Positions 1 to 11,441 of a DNA stretch of 64,000 nt are shown here, in pieces. This stretch comes from Balanoglossus misakiensis (Eukaryota > Hemichordata): the NCBI GenBank assembly GCA_040954595.2, contig CM082579.2:7006001-7070000 (forward strand), read 5' to 3'. A program made the position numbers and the translations under genes. The stretch's first letter is position 1; each line of letters begins with the position of its first letter. Under the pieces are notes generated by a model, which ran no database searches, was not told the DNA's origin, and saw nothing but the letters and a program-made list of their open reading frames with translations.

Positions 1-337
1 TTAAACGACGTACGTATCACAACTTATTGAATGGTAAAATATAATGTTGAGATGTATTTAATGAAGTTTTACATATAAACAGAATAAATGTAAATCACAA
101 TGCAGTAGCTGAGATGAGGTATGATTATTGTGTTGTAGAGGAGTGTTAGTATTGATCTGTAGACGAAATAATTACCACGACAAGTTCCATTAAACCGCAA
201 ATAGCTGACACTTTCAGAATATTTTAAAATGACATCAGTTTGGTCATTTAAATGGAAGATTCTAACATTTAAAGTAAACCGAATCCGAAACCGAATCCGA
301 GACTAAATTCAGCATCGTTTTACACGGCACACTCTGA

Positions 338-382
338 GCCAATCAGAGCGCTCAACACATTACAATAAGGCGCGCTTTTCGG
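338..382 (+). promoter_or_regulatory. Putative CCAAT plus E2F-like promoter elements
   Basis: A CCAAT box in the context GCCAATCAG (338-346) is followed about 25 bases later by GGCGCGC running into a TTTTCGG stretch (369-382). This resembles an E2F/CDE-type element. A probable non-coding first exon ends near 465, where a consensus donor (GTAAGA) follows, and the next acceptor lies at 1035-1036 just before the start codon at 1043. CCAAT plus E2F-type sites are typical of genes expressed in proliferating cells. That would fit the KEN-box protein downstream, but the link is inference. Confidence 0.4.
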
Positions 383-1042
383 AAATATTATTTAGACACC
401 TCTTACATGCGAAATATTGGCAGATTTGTGAGGAAAATTCTGGGATTTACTGTCAGACGAGTATAGGTAAGAAAACTGTTATTTTTCCCTTCATTTCTGA
501 CATCGCTTTTACATGCGCGACAAAAATAAATGCTGCTGCCCACTCCTAGTGACTTGACGTTTGTAGCGCCTGCAGTTGGTTTTAAGATGATGAGCGGGAT
601 ATTTCGGAATTTCTTCTGGCGAGCACGGTGTAGTGATCATTTATGAGACGTTGAAAATTGATGTTACATGTTGGATTTACGGAGTCGTCAATATGAAGGA
701 GTTGAAATGGTATTTATTGTCAAAGAGAATATTGACCTGTCTGAATCCTGGCGGGAAACTTGTCGCCATGGCCACGTTCACTACAGACACACACACAAAC
801 AAACAAACAACAAATGGTCGGGCCAATGAGACAGAGTAGAATATTTGGTCCGGACAATAAATGTGTTGATCTAGTCTTTGGTCAGTTTTACATTTGCATT
901 TGCTCTGAAAAGAATCAAACCAGTAGTAAACTAAATAAATCAGTGCACACTGAAATAAGTACATGTATTCCTCAATTTCCTGCACAGTTACTGAAATAAA
1001 GCATGTGTTTGGTGTGCTGTTAAATTGTCTCCACAGAACAAT

Positions 1043-4000
1043 ATGCTGGCTCCGAAGAAAGTCCAATCTTGTGGCAAGGGGCATTATAAAATGTTCCTAA
1101 ATAAGCAGAGAAGTGCTCTGCAAGTCAGGTACCCATTCCTTACACCACAACAAATCACCAGTAAAGTGAAGACAATGTGGCAGTCCATGTCTGCTGAGAG
1201 AAAGGAGAGAGCCATCCAACAGCTGTCAAGCATGTGAGTTGATACAGTAACAAAATCAGAAGTTGAAAGGAGATTATGCTATATTATTTTACACAATTTT
1301 CAAATCAAGATGAAATCACCCATCAGCATAGAAATAAGATTCGAGAACATCATAAGTCAAGAGTAAGTAGCCTAGTATTTGCTTTGGTTTAGTACATATT
1401 CTCATTGGGGGGGGGGGGGGGGATACCCAAACGGGGCGATTCCCTTTAAGGGGGAAACGTCCAGAAAAGGCAATAGACTGGTTTCACTTCAGTCAATAAC
1501 ATTTTGTGGTGTTGTGAATCAACAGCCACTCACCTCTGAAGAATTTATTCAAGAAGAGAGCAGTGACAGAAGGCTCCGAGAAGAAATTATCTGAGAACAG
1601 CCAATCAGACAGCAAAAATTCAACACCACGCGTCAAGACTCCCACTCAGACGTTCCGATATGGGCGAATGAAGAAGCTGACCACTGCCCAGATTTCCAAG
1701 GCATTTGCCACCCATGGTATTCTTGTTGAAAGGTATGATGATAGTCATGAAATGCAGCTTGGGAAAATGTTAGTCATATTAGATTACAACATTTGGGTGT
1801 GACATCATTGCATAAAAGAATTGATGAGTGTAATTGTTCTTTAAAAAAATGGTTCCATCAATCTCTTATGCTATACCAGGGTGTTATATCGGTTCTTTGC
1901 TTTTTTTATTGCTTGTGCTACCAACAAACCTCAGCGTGTGAAACCTTTTGCAACAGACACTTCTCTCTTTTTCACAACCAGAAAAGGGAAAGAAAAGAAA
2001 TGTGTCCAGCGAGTGAGTTTCAATGATCTGAATGACGGACAAAATCCATCATGGCAGAAGAAACATGAAATGTGCCTGGAATCGGACAGCAGATCTGAGA
2101 GTGAAGATGAACTACCATTGAAATGCAAAAATGGTGAGAAGGGAAATAGTGGCCACTCCCAGACAGTGCAAGACTGCAACGTGGAGGAATATGCATTTTC
2201 TGATGAATCGGAATGCATAGACGTCGGGAAAGCCAAAAGTGGCGCGATCGAAAAAAATTCTACCAGGCAAGGAGAGCGAACCTCACAGTCAGGTCTTCGG
2301 AGCCCCAGACTTCTTACACCGATGCAGAAAAGAAGCCGGCCGAGACAAAGTCAAAGTCAAAGTTTGCTGTCGAAACATGGTAGAGATGATGGCAGACAAG
2401 AATATATGGCCTCTCCCCCGAGTGCTGGAATGAAAGCACCAAGAAGGAGTTCGAGAATCAAGTCAAGAAACAGTGTACTAGCTGTTGCGAGCGAAACTCC
2501 AAGTCTGACGGTGGGAAGATGTGCAGATCAGAAACACTGCGACAAGTTTCCAGACGTCGTTGAATTCAACAACAACTCTGTTTTCGTCGGCGATTGCAGA
2601 GGCGGAAAAGGGCAAGGGAACAACTCGTCAACTGTCGGAGTTGAAGACAGCCCAGGAAGTGCGAAGAAACCAAGAATACGGCGTTATACACGTCGCGCAG
2701 GATGTGAATCGCCATCTGGGATTGGTGGTCGTCAAGAAAGACAAACAAGTGACAATCTGGACAAGTTTTGTGAAAGCAGTCACATCTATGATGTTGAGAG
2801 CGAGCTGAACAGGAGAGAGTTATATAATGATGAGGTGACTTTCAGCGAGTTTGGTCACGTTGGATTACAGCCTTGCCGCACTGCAGCACAAAAGCAGAAG
2901 GGAAAAAATAGGGAGAAAATTGTACCCCGAGAAACTAGCATGCAGCACTATGACCTCGAGAGTGAGATTAACGGAATGGAGGTCTTTGGAGAGGAACGAT
3001 CGAAAGCCGCTGCGAGAAAGAAAGTTGTCAAGCGCAGGAAGCCATGTGGTGGTGATTATGATGGGAACGACAACCAGAACAATAACTCAGCTGTAGCAGA
3101 CAAGCGTTACACATTTTGTGATTCGGACAGTGATGACAACATGGAGGTGGCGGTTGAACAAATGCAGCGTGTGCTCAGACAACGCAGTGAAAACACAGAT
3201 GGGAGAGTTGTCAACGGCAACACCAGCAGCATTGTGCCCAGATGCTGGGATGGTGACTCAGAGAGCTCAGACGAGTATTTGCAGGGCTTCCACTGTGATT
3301 CTGGGTCCTCCTCTACTGCAGATGCCACTGGTGTTCGCCAGAATGATGGCAGCTATGACGAGTATGACGACGATGAGTGGGGTCTTGGCTCCCAAAGTTC
3401 CGATCACCTGGTCAAGCGCAGAGAAAGCTCACCAGTGTCTAGTGATTGGAAGACACCCGCTGATCAGACAATGCCGAGTCCCACTTTTTCAAGTCTGTCT
3501 CTTGGAAGTGTTGCGTCGAGTGCCAAGTCACCACTGTCCTCCCAGACACCAGTGTCTCCAAGTTTCTCTGGTGTATCCGAAGTAAGTTCACTACTTTCTT
3601 AAAACCCCAACAGCTGCCACTTAAGATTAAGAATGAAAGTGTAAGGTCTTGCTGAGTACACATGGCATTGGTAGATTTTATAACCTTGAGTTTTCTCATT
3701 TCTCTTCCAATATACAGATATCCAGTCTTGAAAGTGGCCTGAGTACTCTCTTATCAGTGGATGCCAAACTTGAAGACCAGGGCAGAGAAAGTGCCACGTT
3801 CGACCAGGAAGAGAACAAAGAAAACAATCCCGATAATGAAATGTTTGCAGAAGATGGTGACAGTGAGGATTTATGCAAACGCTCTCCTATGACAGATAAC
3901 GTAAGTTTGTAAGAATCCAGCTATGAACATGCTAACATGTAGCAGCTCAGTACATGCTTTTGCTATACCCTTCAACCTTTGTTTTATAAGATTAACTATC

Positions 4001-4607
4001 TCCCAAAGGGTATAAATTTGCATTTTAATGTAACACAATTATCTCATTGTAGATAGTGTATGAAAATCAAAATGGCAACTAAATTCTGTGGCTTATTGGG
4101 GCGTTTTTTTAGGGGGGAGGGTGGATTGTAAAGTATTTTTCATGGCAATTCAGTAAGTATACATGGCATGCTTCATCCACAGGGTGATTATTGTCAATCA
4201 GAGTCAGAAGATTCTCCCGTCTGGCAAAAGCAGAGAGCACCAGTGACATCACATTTATTCAAAAGGGTCACACCACCTCAGAATGAACAATGTGGATCTC
4301 CATCAACTCGAAGGTGATGGAAGTGAAATTTAAAATAAACACTTTAGGTCAATTGTTGATGATTAGATTATTGTGTGTTATTGCCAGGTGCTGTATGTCA
4401 CACTAGGGAGTATGCAGATGAAATCCAGTTAGTCTTTAAATTTCATGTGTTTTTAACAACCAAGCTTCCTACGTTTGAATTTATTCCAGATTTTACTCAT
4501 TTTGGCCATATTTTCTATTTCCCTACAGGGTGGTAGCAAGTTCCTCAGTGGAAGGGAAGGCAAATTTCAATCATCTCTTTTCAGACGATGACGATATCTT
4601 CCTGTAG
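1043..4607 (+). CDS. Uncharacterised HMG-box-like protein with KEN box, 6 coding exons
   Basis: Proposed coding exons: 1043-1233, 1559-1732, 1982-3581, 3718-3900, 4183-4313, 4529-4607. Phases join cleanly to about 785 residues. I do not recognise the gene. Residues 5-64 look like an HMG-box: a basic start, the aromatics of GHYKMF, a proline and a conserved-position tryptophan in TMWQSM, then an ERKERA helix. The middle (exon 3 of this list, 1.6 kb) is low-complexity, Ser/Arg/Asp rich, with basic patches such as RRSSRIKSR and many SP/TP sites. A KEN motif in an acidic setting (EENKENNPDNE, residue about 689) is a possible APC/C degron. The C-terminus ends in an acidic-hydrophobic tail (LFSDDDDIFL). 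Composition suggests a nuclear, cell-cycle-regulated chromatin protein. The acceptor at 1559 is the least certain boundary, chosen because it keeps the frame. A G16 run lies in the first coding intron (1407-1422). Confidence 0.7.
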
Positions 4608-6180
4608 GTCTACACTCCCTTTACATGTAGATGGGTTGGATAAATCATTCTGAAAGCTGAAAAAAATTCCACTTCCGTTTTGACTTGATCGTTTATCGTT
4701 AGAACTTTGCTATTTTCAGATTTTTCCAGAAAACTTGATAGTTGACAGTTTGAATGTTTTTAAAACTGATTATCTTCAAATAAATTATGATAAATTAAAT
4801 CTGGGATTCGAATTTTGGCCATGAATCATAAAGATCTTTGCCCTTTAAAAATCCAGAATCATTCTGTAGTTGTATTTGCATTTTACATGTTGAATAAAAT
4901 CTTCATGTCACCTATATCAGTGGGGCTATTCTTGCTTTGGAAATAGAGAGAAGGGGACATGATTTGAATTTTTGTAAACTCTACAGGACAGCATGCTAGC
5001 ATACAATGAAACAGCTTAAAGTTGCAGCTCATGTCCTCTTATGTGAATTTGCACCATAAAATGTAGCTAAACTTCCCTCACTCTTCATGAAGAAAAGATG
5101 TTGATCATGCATGTGCTTCAGTTTCATCCACAGGCCCTTACCGCAATTACAGTGAAAGGTACTTTTGAAAACGTTTATTTTCATATTTTCACAAGATAAA
5201 ATGAGATTTCATGAATGGTTTCACTGATCACACAAGTTATCCATATATAAAAGTTTTACAGGTAATACACTCAAACACGTGTTTGTGGCCACCTCTATAT
5301 AGCACCCACCTGTATACAGTGGCCACTATGTTATAGTCCCTGTGCAGTTTACATGTTCATTAATTGACCTGTCTATAAAGGCCATCTGTCTTTAAAGGTC
5401 AGTCCCTTGACTGGCCACTATAGACAGGTTCGACTGTATAAATATTCAGACATTTATATGATCCCACAACCATCACAACAGGACATAGACAAACCTACCT
5501 GAGTTTTGTTATTAAACATGAAGTGAAATGTCTATAACTTTGCTGTACACACTTGGGACAAAATCTCGAAAAAACTTGTGTGAACATTTGATATCCTTGA
5601 AATTCTCCAGATAAAGAATAATGTGTCAAAAGTTTTATAATGTGAATTATTATTATCTTCCTTTAAAAAGGCCCATATTTGTTATGGGTGTTTCTATATA
5701 ATAGATATAAGCAATAGAACTTTGCACATGGAACTTTTTAAAGGGAAACAAAAGGTCAGCTATGCATAACATAACCCCTATTAATAAGTTATAATTTCAA
5801 AACTAGTAAATCTTCAAAAAGCAGGTTTCGCAAAAGGAAAAGAAGAGAAAAATGATAAAAAACTTTCTTTTGAACTGTTGAGAACCCATACATCTGACTG
5901 ACAGACAACAACCACACTGATTTTTTGAGCGTTCAAAAGTTGAATGTAATGAACCCAAGAGGGCGCTCCTCAAGTATGTAATTTGACCGGCATGTTGTTA
6001 TTTCCAGTCGAGATGTACCAGCACTTTGCTTTCACAAACCAGTCGATACAAAGATTCTCTTTCATAACCAGGTCCAGTCACTGACAGAGAATGAAAGGTA
6101 CCTCAGACTTGCATGTAGAAACGAATCTTGAACAAATAAAGGGCATACGATGGAACAAAAAAAAATCAAGAAGCAGAGAC
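4608..6180. other. 3'UTR and convergent intergenic region
   Basis: No coding exon is visible on either strand. The segment separates the KEN-box gene (+) from ZMAT2 (-), which converge here, so much of it is probably 3'UTR. It is AT-rich. It holds one structured stretch at about 5265-5445 with repeated variants of a 'TGGCCAC...TATA' unit, listed separately as a repeat. Confidence 0.5.
5265..5445. repeat. Probable dispersed element with internal variant subrepeats
   Basis: Within 180 bases, variants of one unit recur on both strands: TGGCCACC near 5286, CAGTGGCCACTAT near 5318, CTGTCTATAAAGGCCA near 5370 and TGGCCACTATAGACAGG near 5413. Matching segments face each other (CTGTCTATAAAGGCC versus GGCCACTATAGACAG), giving an imperfect foldback. 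No coding potential is seen. I interpret it as a short non-autonomous repeat in intergenic DNA. Only one copy is obvious in this window, so the family assignment is open. Confidence 0.4.
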
Positions 6181-7562
6181 TCATTTTTTGGACCCGCCAA
6201 AGCCTGAGAAACCCATCATGGCCATCATATCGGGATCTGCACTGTAACTCAAGTCATCTGTGGCTTTCCGTTTTCTCTCTTTCCTCATTTCTTTTCTGTA
6301 TGCTTTCTGTTTTTCTTCCTGCAAAAAAAAATCAATAGCAACAAGGGTGAATGAAGTTTCTCAGACTTCAAGCCTTGACAACATTTACTTGAGTGGTTCA
6401 AGTTTACTTGTCAAAGGAATAATTAAAAATTATAAAGTTGCCTATTTCCTGTCAAATTAAAATGAACCAACAACTCACTTCTTCTCGAAGTTCTTCCATT
6501 CTCTGTTCAAAGTCATATTCTTTCTTCTTTTCTTCTAGTTTTTTCTTGTTGAGTTCAAATCTCTTTTTGACTTGATCGAGCGACGACCGCTCCACTCTCA
6601 TGGACATCCCCAGATTTCTTTGATCTGTGAAGCACATCAGCAGTAATGGTGAACAGAGATGAACAGATTGAGATGTCTTCTGATGCATCATTGGTATACA
6701 CACATGCATGTCTGACCATGTTTAAGCACATTGCTCTATGAAACTTAAACAGAGTGTTTCCTTGTCTCACTTCAACTGTTCTATCTACATAGCTTCTGCG
6801 AAATTAATGAACAAACTAAAAATAACTTACGCTTCTTTCCATTGATGTGGTCCAAAAAGTTGATGGAATCTTTGACAACACAGTCGCACACATTGCAATA
6901 GTAGCCCCCTTGTTGTGAGGATGGAGTAGTTTTTGTGATCACCTGAGATTTACCAAGTTTGGATTCAAGATCTACTTTGTACTCTCTCTGCTTCAGAAAC
7001 TCTCTCCGCACCGGTGGCTCCTTTTTGCCCTTTTCTGAAACAAGAAGTGTTGCATGCTCGTTGTCATACCTTTCCAAGATCAAGTGAATGTCGCAAGATT
7101 GTTCATCTCTGTTTCTGAATAACATACATGTGACTACATCTTACAAAAGATTTCCATTTCCTAATGAGTACCTTTCTCATTTTTTTCACTTTCTTCTTTG
7201 TCTAATCTGTCCTTGGCCAACTTCTCGTATTCGTCTCTGTCCCATTTCTTACGATGATCGTCAGGTTTCTGTAAACAAACAATAATTTCTTTATGTTAGG
7301 TCAATGTGCACGATAGGACAGTGTGTGTCTTACGGCTATGAAGCCTTGAAGGGTCGTGTTTACGACGGGATAACTTGGGTAAGGAACCCTAATTGCGGGA
7401 TAAAAGGATCAATCAGCAAGTTACCGGCAACCTGTTTGCACGACATGAGAACTAATCGGCACTCTACACAAAGCGCTGTGGATGAAAGTAGAATAATCGG
7501 TGCCACAAACGGAAAGATTACTGACAATATTCCGCAAACCTTACCGCATTATATGCCGCCAT
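6181..7562 (-). CDS. ZMAT2: ZMAT2, zinc finger matrin-type protein 2 (U4/U6.U5 tri-snRNP protein, Snu23 orthologue)
   Basis: Five coding exons on the minus strand: 7562-7545, 7268-7172, 7034-6831, 6624-6479, 6318-6181. They give 200 residues, essentially the human length (199). The start MAAYNA is followed by [18 protein letters not shown], the conserved [11 protein letters not shown] segment, and a U1-type C2H2 finger ([13 protein letters not shown]...HINGKKHQRN) near residues 75-105. Next comes the charged helix [20 protein letters not shown], and the C-terminus is [11 protein letters not shown]. In yeast and human this protein belongs to the spliceosomal B complex and the U4/U6.U5 tri-snRNP. 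The C-terminal glycine/phenylalanine tail is conserved. The gene is divergent from the zinc-finger gene at 8097, with 535 bases between start codons and a likely shared promoter. All splice sites are GT-AG and phases sum correctly. Confidence 0.96.
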
Positions 7563-8096
7563 TTTGAAATTTATTTACGACCCCCTAGGTGAGGTATTTG
7601 CATCGTTTCTGTGCACCCTAGGTCGGGCAATATTAATAGCCTGTGTCAAAGGTTACGGGTTCAGAAGTTCGTGCGCACAGGATCATGGGTGAAAAAGTAC
7701 GATCCAAAATGGCGGACTTGTAGTGAGAGGGTGGGGAATATTAGCTGGCAGAGATATATCGCGTATAATATAAAACGTTTAAATTAAATAGAGAGACAGG
7801 GTAAGGATCTGAAAAATTAAGGTATTCCTGATGAGTCGATGTAGCTTTTTTTTACCTTAACGTTTTATTCCTTTGGTTTTAAGCTTCTCGCCGGTTTTCG
7901 ATTTTCATTTCATATTTCTATGTTCCTTTCTTTTACCAAAGCTCGGCCTTCTTCGCCCTCTCACTGTGGACATTTTGCGTCCTCGGAAAGACGACCCGTG
8001 CGACACTGAGGGCACATGTGGCGAATTCATCTCCTGCTGGACTTGGCACTTCTCTTTAGAGGATATCGAGATTAGCATCTGATATCAGAACAAGGG
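7563..8096. promoter_or_regulatory. Divergent promoter between ZMAT2 and the C2H2 gene
   Basis: This 534-base gap separates two divergently transcribed start codons. Two AAAATGGCGG motifs, resembling the YY1 core AAnATGGCGG, occur. One overlaps the ZMAT2 start on the minus strand (about 7556-7565). The other is on the plus strand at 7706-7715, where it also opens a five-codon reading frame including stop (7709-7723, MADL). The segment 7840-8040 is pyrimidine-rich and may be 5'UTR of the plus-strand gene. No TATA box is obvious, as expected for a housekeeping bidirectional promoter. Confidence 0.5.
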
Positions 8097-10909
8097 ATGA
8101 CGGAACCGACAAAAGATGCTGCAGATGCGGGGAAGATGGGCGAAGAAAAGGAAATGGACTGCGGCGTAATTAATCAACGCCGTGGCAGGGGTCGCCCAAG
8201 GAAACAGGAGTGGGAAAAGTTCGACCGTGCTGCCTATGATCGCAACCGCAGGCGGACAAATGTTACTTTTTCGGAAGAAGTTTTCCTCAAATGGAAGGCG
8301 GCGAAAACACTAGTGAAGGCAAGGTCAAACGACGAATTCGCATTGTGTCTTCTTGAACTTCTCAATATGGAGCTTCAAAAGACCAGGTGAGTTGTAGTAT
8401 GATACTAGTGTAAGCAGTACAAGTATACATTACAGGGAGCAAAACTGCGATGTATGCTAACAAAACTAGTAAACTTGAATACAATAGTTTCTGATTTTAG
8501 TTAGCAGAACTGGACATTACTGGCTACCCCTGTTATCACTTGCACCAGTGAATGTATTCTGAAACATTGTTTATACTCAGTGTTGATGATGTATTACATT
8601 TAATTTGATATTTTCAGGCGCGGAAAAATAGCATCCCAATCTCTTCTCAATGAAGATAGCAGCCGATCATCGAAGTTATCTGCAAAGCCACCTATGCAGT
8701 CAACACCGGCAATGCAACCTGTGCCGGCAAGAATAACTTTAGTACAGTCTGTACCCTCAACATCATCTGCAGTACAGTCTGTGCCAACAAAATTATCTGC
8801 AGTACATTCTTCAACAACTTCATCGGCAATGCAGTCGGTGCCTGCAAAAATATCCATAGTACAAACTTTGCCGTGTACGTCATCTGCAACATTAACACAG
8901 TCTGTGCCAGCGGGATTATCCACAGTACAGTCTGTATCATCAAAGTCGTCTGCAATGCAGTCTGTTGTGTTGACACCACTGGTAGTGCAGTCTAGAATGC
9001 CAACACCTGTTGCAGTACCAGTGCAGTACGTACAGTCTGCATCATCTGGACTGCAGACTATACTACCAAAACCAATGGCAGTGCAGTCTGCACCGTCATT
9101 TTACATAACCGGGTAAGAAGACCATTTTCTTGCATTCTGTTTAAAATAACTTCAAAGTAATAATGTAAACAGTACCCAGAAATGGAAATATGCTATATAT
9201 CCCAAATTTTGTTTTGTTTTTCCCTTAGAACTAAAGACAGTGCTGTTGAAAACAGAGGTATCGTGATCAATCCGAGTGCAGTTGTCCAGGTTTCACCACA
9301 GCCGAGTGGAGTCGTCCAGGTTTCATCGAAAGGCGTCACACCAGATGAGAAGTCCTCTGCTAAAACTGAGACTGCAGCCGTGGACAAGCCGTCAGCTAGA
9401 GATACTAGTCAGCAAGGTGGTGAAATGATGGGAGGCAGTAAAGAGAAGCCAGCAGGCTGGAAGACAGTCAGCAGTGTACAGCTGTTTGATGGCAAACAAG
9501 GTGAGGAGGGAAGATGGGCAAATGTAGTGGTGAAGACGGAACCTTGGTGTGACGACTACGATGACCAATCGCAGGCCGAAGGACGTGGCCTAGAGAAGGA
9601 CGATGGAAAGTCTGTGGGTGAGGATTCGGTGTCTGAGGATGAGGCCAAAAATGAAGAAGTAGAAATGAAAGATGAGTTGAGCTTTGATGTGAAGGGTTCG
9701 TCCGAGGGTGAAGAGCAAAGGAAAGAGGACAGTGCTGGTTGCCCAGGTGCCACAGACAATGAAGATGACGATGATGATGATGATGCCATGAGTGTTGATG
9801 ATGATGACAGTGGTGACAATGTTGTAGTTTTAGGTGATGATGATGAGGATGATGATGATGATTACGATGGCGATGATGACAATGATGGTAAAACAAGTGA
9901 AAGTTTGGATTCTGTTAACGAAGGTCCTGAGGATCTTGAGAAGGACCTAGATGAGACAACTATTGATTGTATGTTGTCCAATGAAAGAGACTCGTATCAC
10001 CACCTGCCAAAGGGTTTCTTTGGGTGTAAGAGATGTGAAAATGTCTATCGAACGCGTAGTAAGAGAAAACTACTTGAACATCTGCTGTTGCATAAAGATA
10101 AGAACGAACTCTTCATTTGTGCCGAATGTGGGTTTGTTGCCACCACTAAGCTGCGACTCAACAGACATCAAATCAAACACGGTCCTAGGAAATTCCAGTG
10201 CAGCGAGTGCCCCTACTCAACTTACCTGCAGTTCCTTTTGAATAACCACAAAGTCAGGTGCCACACCCCGGATTCCGAAAAGCGGTACATCTGTTTGTGG
10301 AAAGACTGCAACCGGAAATACGCGTTGGAAGGCGATCTGAAGGTCCACTCTCGGGCGCATACTCTGGAGTCGGTGTGCCACATCTGCGGACAGACGGGCA
10401 GCGTGACGTTCCTGGCGGGACACATGGCCCGAGAGCACGGTGGCAAGCCGGCCGGCGGGGACGCGGCGGCAGCGCCCAAGATTCTCTGCGACTTGTGCGG
10501 CAGGCAGTACTCGTCCAAGAGCCACGTGGCGTACGAGCGGCACATGATGAACCATTACAACAACAAGCCCTACAAGTGCCGCTTCTGCACGAAGGGCTTC
10601 GTGTGCCAGAAGTTCTTGCAGGAGCACGAGCGAATTCACACGGGCGAAAAACCCTTCAGGTGTCAGCTGTGCGAGTTGGCGTTCGCCAAGAAGGCGCAGC
10701 TGACCTCCCACGAGCGCACGCATACCGGGGAGAAACCTTACAAGTGCCGAGATTGCAAGTACGAGAGTACGTGGAACATTCAGCTGAGGCACCACGCCAA
10801 GGCGCACGGATCGCCCACAGAGGTCTCCTGTCAGCTCTGTCAAATTTCCTTCATCAGTCAGAAAGCGTTGAATATTCACAATAAGAAACATCACCGCAGC
10901 ACAGAATAA
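8097..10909 (+). CDS. C2H2 zinc-finger protein with AT-hook-like N-terminus, ten fingers, 3 coding exons
   Basis: Coding exons 8097-8386, 8618-9112 and 9229-10909 give about 821 residues. Exon 1 encodes an acidic start, an AT-hook-like RGRGRPRK, and a compact charged module (RRRTNVTFSEEVFLKWKAAK and following) I cannot assign. Exon 2 is almost entirely a degenerate array of 9-12-residue units of the type 'AVQSVPxKxS'. Exon 3 begins with a Ser/Glu-rich segment, passes through long Asp/Glu runs encoded by GAT/GAC repeats (about 9760-9900), then carries about ten C2H2 fingers (residues ~525-815). Several have canonical TGEKP linkers (HERIHTGEKP, HERTHTGEKP). The finger block is most GC-rich near 10300-10750. 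The role is probably a sequence-specific DNA-binding nuclear regulator. The general finger layout recalls vertebrate REST-like or ZNF proteins, but I cannot name an orthologue. The CDS ends with TAA at 10907-10909. Confidence 0.88.
8694..9100 (+). repeat. Degenerate coding minisatellite (10-11-residue Q-S-V-P unit)
   Basis: Exon 2 of the C2H2 gene is built from roughly a dozen imperfect copies of a 27-36-base unit containing 'GCAGTACAGTCTGT'. Each encodes variants of (A/I)(M/V)QSVP followed by a Ser/Ala-rich spacer. Units differ by substitution and small in-frame length changes. This is why the reading frame is open in several registers and on the opposite strand. Confidence 0.75.
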
Positions 10910-11441
10910 CCTTGTCCACTTACAAGCCTTATAACTTACATGTTATGCCAGCCTACACAATCCTCTGTGTTTTTGTAGGAAACAAAATTCCCTTGTAGAA
11001 GCAAATGAAGTAGACGCGATACTGCTATAGCAAAAATGTCAACAACAATTTACAGACAAGCTTTGTCATGCAAGCAGTCTTTTATGTCATTGTGTATAAA
11101 GGTGGTATAAATGTATGTGTGGTGTTTTATTAATCTACCAAAGTAAAGTGCAAAACATAGAACTTATTAAACTCTAAATACTCAGGGGTATAATCCCTAA
11201 AAGAGTGGTCTACTGTACCGTGCAACCAAGCTGTAATCTATTGTACACTCTGACTCATTCTTATTTCACAGACAGCTGTAAAGTTGAATATTTATTTAAT
11301 TCCACTCCATCCCAAGAATTGAACAGAAGTGAATAAATTTGGTTCTGGATAAAGTTGTTGATATCAGTGTGTTTCTTATGGTTGCATTACGTGGTTCAAG
11401 GGTCAATGATCTAGTTTCCCAGGATTCCATGCGAATGCAAG
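10910..11441. other. Intergenic: 3'UTR of the C2H2 gene and GATB promoter
   Basis: No further exon is seen. The first part is AT-rich and presumably 3'UTR of the preceding gene. The GATB start codon at 11442 sits in CAAGATGGCGGCG, a near-perfect YY1-type motif overlapping the ATG, as at other housekeeping genes in this window. Confidence 0.45.

Noticed and set aside
9468-9896. His-rich minus-strand frame
   Set aside because: It arises from the antisense of the GAT/GAC acidic repeats.
10217-10894. 225-codon minus-strand frame under the zinc fingers
   Set aside because: It is a shadow of the GC-rich finger array; the plus strand has ten consistent C2H2 fingers.
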